Positions 20,905 through 25,124 of a stretch of DNA of 25,124 nt are shown one piece after another (the stretch's first letter is position 1; every line of letters starts with the position of its first letter). The position numbers and the translations under genes are program-made. The notes under the pieces were generated by a model, which saw only the letters and a program-made list of their open reading frames with translations, was not told the origin of the DNA and did not search any database. The stretch is from Rikenellaceae bacterium (GTDB lineage: Bacteria > Bacteroidota > Bacteroidia > Bacteroidales > Rikenellaceae): positions 1 through 25,124 of the forward strand of contig CABIXK010000014.1 in assembly GCA_902362705.1 (NCBI GenBank), read 5' to 3'.

Positions 20905-22593
20905 TCAGAAGCGGAAGGCGAGCGAAAGGGCGATGTAGTGGCGGACGATCGACGTGTCGTAGAGCCCGCTGTGGGTGAACATGGCCTCGGCGTCGGGGTC
21001 GTAGCTGAAGAAGAGCTCGTAGGAGGTCTGCTTCTGGTCAACCCACTGGTAGGCCACGTCGAGGGTCGTCGTGCGCGAGAGGTTGACCCCCGCGCCGGCG
21101 GTGAAGTAGCGCGTCTCGTAAACGGCCGGCGAGTTGATCTGCGCCTCGCGGTCGCGGAACATCGAGCCGGTGTAGCCGGCGCCCGCACGCAGCGCCACGA
21201 AGGGCACGGGGCGCACCTCGATGCCCGCGCGCAGGGTGTTGGTCGCGCAGAAGTTGCGCTTGAAGTCGGCCTTGTAGAAGTCGCGGCTCATGCCCACGTC
21301 GGGCAGGTTCTTCACGCGCATGCCGTTGTACCAGGCGCGCTCGTAGTCGACCGAGACGATGGCGAAGCGGCCGAAGGTGTACGAAGCGCCCAGCAGCAGC
21401 CGCGCCGGCGAGGTGAAGTTCCAGCTCGACGAACCCTCGTCGCGCTGCACGGGCGTGCTGTCGAACGACTCCTGACCCTCGTGCGTGGTGTTGTTGCGGC
21501 CATAGGTCTCGATATCGCCGCGGTAGAGCTGCGAGAGGGAGTAGTAGGTCGGCGTGTGGAACGCGGCGCCCAGGCGCAGGCCGGCGACGGGGCGCACCGT
21601 GACGCCCAGCTTGAAGTTGACGCCGGCACCGCTCAGCGTCTGCCGCTGCTGCAACGACGCATAGTCGAGCTGCGCCTCGAGCGGCCGGCCGTCGCGGTCG
21701 AGGGCCACGCCGTCGGAGCCGGGATAGAGATACTCCTCCTGGTAGGTAACCCGCGAGGTGCGGCGCACGCTCTGCACGCCCAGCGAGGCGCCGAAGTAGA
21801 CTACGTTGTCGATGTTGCCGCCCACCGAGAGCGAGAACTCGTTGATCGAGCCCGAGTGCACGACGTCCATCGAGTGGCCGACCGAGGCGTTGTGGCCGAT
21901 GTAGCTGGGCACCCACAGATCCTCGCGGCCGTTGTTCTCCACGTTGAGCATATAGCCGTTGTAGCCCAGAATGGCCGGCCAGAAGGCCGGATCGGCGTTG
22001 TAGCCCAGCGAGCCGTTGGCGGCGGGCCAGATGCCGGCCTGGCCGAGCTGCTGGCCGAAGATGTCGGCGATGGTGGGCATGAGCTGCCCCGTGCCGCTGT
22101 CGTAGCGCGACTCGGAGGAGAAGGAGTAGCGGGTGTTGAAGTCGGCGACGCGGTTCACGCCGATGCCCAGCGTGAGGCTCACCAGACCCCGCTTGGGGTT
22201 CTCGTAGAGGTTGAGCGCCACGCCCAGGTTGGCCAGCGAGAAGCGCGAGCGCGAGTTGTCGAGCCACTCCGAGGTGCCGCCCGTGGAGGCGCTCGAGAGC
22301 GACACGAGGGGCGTGAGCGTGATCTCGTTGCGGCGATACATGCCCAGACCCGCGGGGTTGAGCGTCATCGACGTGAGGTCGGCGCCCAGCGAGACGAAGG
22401 CTCCGCCCATACCCATCGCCCGGGCCGTGCCGAAGGCGTGGGTCTGCGAGAGCTGCGCCAGGTCGGCGGGCATCTGTATGTCGCGGTTGAGCACGGCGCC
22501 GCCGAACTGGAGCGAGCCCGCCTGCTGCGCCTGCGACGGCAGCGCGGCGAGAGCCGCCGCCGCTGCCAGCAAAATAATTACCGAACGTTTCAT
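20905..22593 (-). CDS. Outer-membrane beta-barrel protein, OmpP1/FadL-like
   Basis: A 562-residue outer-membrane protein. A Sec signal peptide ends at about Ala22 (ALPSQA). The mature N-terminus has the family's AFGTARAMGMGGAFVSLGADLTSMTLNPAGLGMY segment (landmarks ARAMGMGGAF and NPAGLGMYR), in which NPAG is the FadL/TodX hallmark. Many alternating amphipathic strands follow, closing with a terminal aromatic (ALSLAFRF), the signal for barrel insertion. FadL-type barrels take up hydrophobic compounds in proteobacteria; the Bacteroidetes group is mostly uncharacterised. It lies 22 bp downstream of the lipoprotein gene at 22616 and is probably co-transcribed, followed by a strong terminator. Confidence 0.88.
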   Translation of the reverse strand: MKRSVIILLAAAAALAALPSQAQQAGSLQFGGAVLNRDIQMPADLAQLSQTHAFGTARAMGMGGAFVSLGADLTSMTLNPAGLGMYRRNEITLTPLVSLSSASTGGTSEWLDNSRSRFSLANLGVALNLYENPKRGLVSLTLGIGVNRVADFNTRYSFSSESRYDSGTGQLMPTIADIFGQQLGQAGIWPAANGSLGYNADPAFWPAILGYNGYMLNVENNGREDLWVPSYIGHNASVGHSMDVVHSGSINEFSLSVGGNIDNVVYFGASLGVQSVRRTSRVTYQEEYLYPGSDGVALDRDGRPLEAQLDYASLQQRQTLSGAGVNFKLGVTVRPVAGLRLGAAFHTPTYYSLSQLYRGDIETYGRNNTTHEGQESFDSTPVQRDEGSSSWNFTSPARLLLGASYTFGRFAIVSVDYERAWYNGMRVKNLPDVGMSRDFYKADFKRNFCATNTLRAGIEVRPVPFVALRAGAGYTGSMFRDREAQINSPAVYETRYFTAGAGVNLSRTTTLDVAYQWVDQKQTSYELFFSYDPDAEAMFTHSGLYDTSIVRHYIALSLAFRF

Positions 22594-22615
22594 AGCGTGT
22601 TGTAGGTGTTATCGG

Positions 22616-23803
22616 TTAACGGCCTCCGTAGCCCCGCGAACCGCCCGACGAGCTGCCGCCGCGCGAGCCGCCCGAGCCGAATCCGCCCGACGAGCCGCCG
22701 CGCGATCCGCCGCCCGAGCCGAACGAGCCGCTGTTGTTGCTGCGCGAGGGGCTGTCGAAGCCGCCGTTGCGGTTGCTGTTGTTGTAGCGGTTGTTGTCGA
22801 ACGAATTGTTGCGGTTTCCGTTGTTGCGGTTGTTGTCGAACGAATTGCCGCGGTTGTCGTTGCGACCCGATCCGAAGACCGACGAGGAGCCGTTGCGGCG
22901 CCCGCCGCTCTCGTAGTAGACCCGCCCGCCGCGGTTGCCCTCGCCGCGCGAGGAGCCCGAGCCGAAAGCGCCCTGATAGCGGCTGCCCTCGTAGCGCCCG
23001 CCCTGGTAGCGATTGCCCGACGACGATCCGCCGCCCGGCACGTAGCGCGAAGGCCGGCGCCCGTTGCGGTAGTCCACGGGACGGTGACCGACGAACGAAG
23101 GTCCCTGCCAGGGGTGCCACCCCGGATGCCAGTGGCCGTGCCAGTGGTCGTGCCAGCCGTGGGTCCACGAGGGGCCCCACCAGGGGTCGTACCACGACCA
23201 GCCGAAGCCCCAGTTCATGCCGCCCCACGCCCAGCTCGGGTAGCCCCACCACATCGAGGCGGGACGGTAGTTCCAGCCGACGTACCAGCCGTAGGGGGTG
23301 CCGCCCCAGGTGCCGAACATGGAGGTGATGTACTTGGGCTCGACCCACACCTGGTCGCCCGAGACGATGATGTTGTAGAAGGCCGGATCGTAGGCCGTGG
23401 CATAGGTGAAGGCGGAGCTGTAGCGCAGGTCGTAGTAGCTCGACGGCATGCGGTAGGTGGGCGACTCCATGCCCCGCAGGCGGCGGGCATAGGCGCTCTC
23501 GTAGTCGTCGGCCACGACGCTGCGATAGGGGTTGACCTCGGCCGACTCGTAGGAGTAGTAGCGCTTCTCGGCCGCTGCGGCCTCGGCTTCGGCCAGACGG
23601 GCCTCCCACTCGGCCTGCCGCGCGGCGGCCTCGGCGCGCTTGGCTTCGGCGGCCGCCTGCTGCCGGCGCGCGATCTCGGCGCGGTCGTGGGGCGCATAGA
23701 GGTCGTCGGAGGCTGCACCCGACGAAGCGTAGTAGGCCGACGAGCAGCCCGCCAGAAGGAGGGCCGAGAGTGCCGCGCCGGCGAGGATTCTCAGTGTTTT
23801 CAT
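22616..23803 (-). CDS. Low-complexity Gly/Ser/Asn/Arg-rich lipoprotein
   Basis: A 395-residue lipoprotein of unknown function. The signal peptide MKTLRILAGAALSALLLAGC ends at lipobox Cys20. Residues about 42-80 form an Ala/Glu/Arg-rich helix, possibly coiled coil (ARRQQAAAEAKRAEAAARQA). A middle part (about 140-240) is rich in Trp, Tyr, Gly and His (WYDPWWGPSW, HDHWHGHWHPGWH). The last 150 residues are a disordered Gly/Ser/Asn/Arg tail with NSFDNNR and GSGGSRGG repeats. The ORF extends upstream to 23860, but the ATG at 23803 gives a clean lipoprotein signal. It is transcribed with the outer-membrane barrel gene 22 bp downstream, suggesting a shared envelope role. The His/Trp-rich part could bind metal or glycan; this is a guess. 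Confidence 0.82.
   Translation of the reverse strand: MKTLRILAGAALSALLLAGCSSAYYASSGAASDDLYAPHDRAEIARRQQAAAEAKRAEAAARQAEWEARLAEAEAAAAEKRYYSYESAEVNPYRSVVADDYESAYARRLRGMESPTYRMPSSYYDLRYSSAFTYATAYDPAFYNIIVSGDQVWVEPKYITSMFGTWGGTPYGWYVGWNYRPASMWWGYPSWAWGGMNWGFGWSWYDPWWGPSWTHGWHDHWHGHWHPGWHPWQGPSFVGHRPVDYRNGRRPSRYVPGGGSSSGNRYQGGRYEGSRYQGAFGSGSSRGEGNRGGRVYYESGGRRNGSSSVFGSGRNDNRGNSFDNNRNNGNRNNSFDNNRYNNSNRNGGFDSPSRSNNSGSFGSGGGSRGGSSGGFGSGGSRGGSSSGGSRGYGGR
22788..22847. repeat. In-frame 39-bp repeat in the lipoprotein tail
   Basis: A 21-bp sequence starting CGGTTGTTGTCGAACG is perfectly repeated at 22788-22808 and 22827-22847. The 39-bp period (13 codons) keeps the frame and duplicates the NSFDNNR motif, so slippage would lengthen or shorten the tail without breaking it. 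Confidence 0.8.
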
Positions 23804-23862
23804 AGCGCACGTTTTTTCTGTACTCGACATCGGGACACCCGCCCGCAGGGGAGACGGCACGA

Positions 23863-23910
23863 CCCGATACTTTTATATATAACGGCCGGCGGACCGTTTT
23901 TAGTATCGGG
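23863..23910. repeat. Stem-loop in the lipoprotein gene leader
   Basis: CCCGATACT (23863-23871) and AGTATCGGG (23902-23910) are perfect inverted copies, with an inner ACGG / CCGT pairing. It lies about 60 bp upstream of the ATG at 23803 and within the predicted 5' leader, so it may form an RNA hairpin or be a protein site. Confidence 0.45.
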
Positions 23911-23970
23911 GCGGCTTCGCCTCGTGGCATAAACGCTCCCGGGCGCCCGTTACTGCGCCGGGGTCACGGA

Positions 23971-23978
23971 CAAAGATA
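23971..23978 (-). promoter_or_regulatory. -7 box of the lipoprotein-porin operon
   Basis: TATCTTTG on the minus strand, a perfect -7 match, about 165 nt before the ATG at 23803. TTTG occurs at 23992-23995 but only 13 bp away, too close for a normal -33. Confidence 0.5.
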
Positions 23979-24082
23979 ACGATTCCTGCGTCAAAAACGC
24001 CCGATCGGCCCCTCTTCGCCCCTTTTTTTGGGGTCGGATGAAATTTTTTCGCCCGAAAATAGCGGAAAACAAAAAATATGCC

Positions 24083-24090
24083 TATATTTG
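24083..24090 (+). promoter_or_regulatory. -7 box of tRNA-Ser(CGA)
   Basis: TATATTTG followed by CAGTCCC, the same sequence that follows rRNA P1 and P2. No clear -33 TTTG at 19-21 bp upstream. Confidence 0.6.
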
Positions 24091-24123
24091 CAGTCCCAAA
24101 ACGAAAGTTTCCGGGGACATTCG

Positions 24124-24213
24124 GGAGAGATGCCGGAGTGGTCGATCGGGCCGCACTCGAAATGCGGTGTACGGGCAACTGTACCGGGGGTTCGAATCCC
24201 TCTCTCTCCGCCA
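24124..24213 (+). tRNA. tRNA-Ser (anticodon CGA)
   Basis: Acceptor GGAGAGA pairs with TCTCTCC; discriminator G and encoded CCA (24211-24213). The anticodon arm CCGCA-CTCGAAA-TGCGG gives CGA. The long variable arm (TGTACGGGCAACTGTACC) marks class II. Confidence 0.96.
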
Positions 24214-24236
24214 AAGACGGCAAAAGGCCGCAACGA

Positions 24237-24275
24237 ATCCTGCAAGATCCGCATCTTGCAGGATTTTTCTTTTTA
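24237..24275 (+). terminator. Terminator of tRNA-Ser
   Basis: Perfect 12-bp stem ATCCTGCAAGAT / ATCTTGCAGGAT with loop CCGC, followed by TTTTCTTTTT. Confidence 0.9.
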
Positions 24276-24322
24276 TCCACTCTTTTTCCTCCCGCATGCA
24301 GCCGCGACGATCGGGAGAAATC

Positions 24323-24338
24323 TCTACCCAAGAAACCG
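24323..24338 (+). repeat. Left inverted repeat of the candidate switch
   Basis: TCTACCCAAGAAACCG; its exact reverse complement is at 24618-24633. Similarity stops sharply on both sides. Confidence 0.9.
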
Positions 24339-24426
24339 CGCGAAGCACAAAAACGACCTTCTGAAGGCCCGAGGCGGCCATTCGTGCCGGGCGTTGTTCC
24401 GAAAAACGAGCTAAAATTCTGCATTG

Positions 24427-24458
24427 CAAATTATTGCGCCCGTTCACAACGCATCAAA
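24427..24458 (-). promoter_or_regulatory. Leftward promoter-like sequence inside the switch
   Basis: Minus-strand TTTG (24455-24458), 20-bp spacer, ATAATTTG (24427-24434). The -33 is perfect; the -7 keeps TTTG but has AT for TA. In the present orientation it points away from the DUF3575 gene; after inversion it would point towards it. Confidence 0.35.
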
Positions 24459-24535
24459 GACGCGCCGCGGACGGGCGAAGAAAAATGATTTATTGCATAT
24501 TTTGCAATGCACTGAAAATCAATATGTTAATTTTC

Positions 24536-24545
24536 GGGGGGGGGG
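24536..24545 (+). repeat. G10 homopolymer in the candidate switch
   Basis: Ten consecutive G between AT-rich flanks, about 135 bp before the DUF3575 ATG. Such tracts slip readily during replication. It lies 30 bp upstream of the rightward -33-like element. Confidence 0.9.
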
Positions 24546-24575
24546 ATTTTTAGTAATATTTATTGCCGTAAATGC

Positions 24576-24606
24576 TTGTTTTTCCGAAAAATAATACCGT
24601 TCTTTG
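24576..24606 (+). promoter_or_regulatory. Rightward promoter-like sequence inside the switch
   Basis: -33 TTG (24576-24578), 20-bp AT-rich spacer, GTTCTTTG (24599-24606), which keeps TTTG but lacks the leading TA. It faces the DUF3575 gene in the sequenced orientation, about 74 bp before the ATG. Confidence 0.4.
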
Positions 24607-24617
24607 TAAAGAAGCCA

Positions 24618-24633
24618 CGGTTTCTTGGGTAGA
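24618..24633 (-). repeat. Right inverted repeat of the candidate switch
   Basis: CGGTTTCTTGGGTAGA, exact reverse complement of 24323-24338; it lies 46 bp before the DUF3575 start codon. Confidence 0.9.
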
Positions 24634-24679
24634 AGCCGCCGCACCCCCATCGCAAAAAACGCCCTGACCGGGAACGACC

Positions 24680-25124
24680 ATGAATAAAATCGCATCGAAA
24701 ACGCTTCTCTTTCTGCTGGCGGCACTCTGGTGCGCCGACGCCGGCGCACAGAAGGTCGCCGTGAAGACGAACCTGCTTTACGACATCGCAGCCTACACCA
24801 TCAACGTCGGCGTCGAGGCCCCGCTCGCCACTCGGTGGACCGTCGATCTGTCGGCAAACTACAACGGCTGGACTCTCTCCCACGACCGCCGCTGGAAGCA
24901 CTGGCTCATCCAGCCCGAGGCGCGATACTGGTTCTGCGACCGATTCGCGGGACACTTCCTCGGCATACACGCACTCGGAGGACAGTACAACGTCGGAGGC
25001 CTGCGCAACTCCGTCTCCTTCCTCGGAACCGACTTCTCCAAGCTCTCCGACCGCCGCTATCAGGGCTGGTTCCTCGGAGCAGGCGTAGCCTACGGACACA
25101 CCTGGATCCTCGGCAAGCACTGGA
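24680..25124 (+). CDS. DUF3575 outer-membrane-type protein, 5' part
   Basis: An open frame of 148 codons running off the right edge. A signal peptide (KTLLFLLAALWCADAGAQ) is followed by DUF3575 features: VKTNLLYDIAAYTINVGVE, a YNGW segment, HWLIQPEARYWFC, GHFLGIHALGGQYN and WFLGAGVAYGHTW. Family members are small beta-barrel-like envelope proteins, often found in Bacteroidetes loci for Mfa/Fim-type fimbriae. The ATG at 24680 precedes a normal signal peptide; no Shine-Dalgarno is seen. Its only visible promoter region is the candidate invertible segment 24323-24633. Whether fimbrillin genes follow cannot be seen here. Confidence 0.85.
   Translation, partial: MNKIASKTLLFLLAALWCADAGAQKVAVKTNLLYDIAAYTINVGVEAPLATRWTVDLSANYNGWTLSHDRRWKHWLIQPEARYWFCDRFAGHFLGIHALGGQYNVGGLRNSVSFLGTDFSKLSDRRYQGWFLGAGVAYGHTWILGKHW

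Larger units (their letters stand above)
24323..24633. promoter_or_regulatory. Candidate invertible promoter segment (DNA switch)
   Basis: A perfect 16-bp inverted repeat bounds a 311-bp segment (279 bp inside). The segment is non-coding, AT-rich in its right half, and ends 46 bp before the ATG of a DUF3575 gene. Inside are a rightward promoter-like sequence (24576-24606), a leftward one (24427-24458), a nested 15-nt inverted repeat (24420-24434 / 24497-24511, one mismatch) and a G10 run (24536-24545). A strong terminator (24237-24275) isolates it on the left. Size, repeat length, gene position and content match known Bacteroidales invertible promoters. Inversion itself is not shown by one sequence. 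Confidence 0.65.

Noticed and set aside
18041..22605. Very long open frames opposite the CDF, proS and porin genes (906 and 1082 codons)
   Set aside because: They cross several terminators and gene borders and give low-complexity translations; typical shadows in high-GC DNA.

Overview
The window reads as chromosome of a G+C-rich member of the Bacteroidales, most likely Alistipes or a close relative in the Rikenellaceae. Evidence: the 5' end of a 16S rRNA gene at the left edge has the Bacteroidetes/Alistipes-type opening. Promoters follow the Bacteroidetes pattern TTTG, 19-21 bp, TAnnTTTG. Coding DNA is G+C-rich with AT-rich intergenic islands. Typical Bacteroidetes families are present (DUF3575, a FadL/OmpP1-like porin, a eukaryote-type ProRS, an ECF sigma factor followed by a tiny ORF). 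The genus call is an inference.

Layout. Positions 1-80 hold the start of a 16S rRNA gene read leftward; behind it lie three evenly built tandem promoters and a boxA. Positions 804-5265 run rightward: membrane acyltransferase, GH20 hexosaminidase lipoprotein with a terminator, and a membrane-anchored unknown whose promoter spacer contains nine consecutive G. Positions 5266-5865 have no convincing gene but contain a palindrome beside a -7 box, several strong hairpins and a terminator. Then come lspA and tRNA-Leu(CAG).

Positions 6716-9200 are a leftward operon: flavin reductase, MFS exporter, carbonic anhydrase. Positions 9240-10490 are an AT-rich insertion with a repeat-like palindromic region and a Shedu-type (DUF4263) putative anti-phage nuclease, next to tRNA-Leu(UAG). 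Positions 10670-12226 encode an FAD-dependent dehydrogenase. A free-standing structured RNA with its own promoter and terminator follows (about 12397-12596), then a leftward DUF3298 lipoprotein, tRNA-Glu(CTC), a T-poor non-coding stretch and a MATE transporter. A leftward xerC-hpf pair, a palindrome-rich spacer, a 47-residue small ORF downstream of an ECF sigma gene, a CDF metal transporter, proS, a FadL-like outer-membrane protein and a Gly/Ser/Asn-rich lipoprotein fill 15568-23803.

The right end is the most striking part. After tRNA-Ser(CGA) and its terminator, a perfect 16-bp inverted repeat (24323-24338 and 24618-24633) encloses 279 bp. This segment carries promoter-like sequences facing both ways, a nested inverted repeat and a run of ten G. 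It sits about 46 bp before a DUF3575 gene that runs off the window; such genes are often found in Bacteroidetes fimbrial loci. This is the architecture of an invertible, phase-variable promoter.

Most of the window is housekeeping (translation, lipoprotein processing, envelope proteins, transport). The accessory content is the DUF4263 insertion, the structured non-coding regions and the candidate DNA switch.
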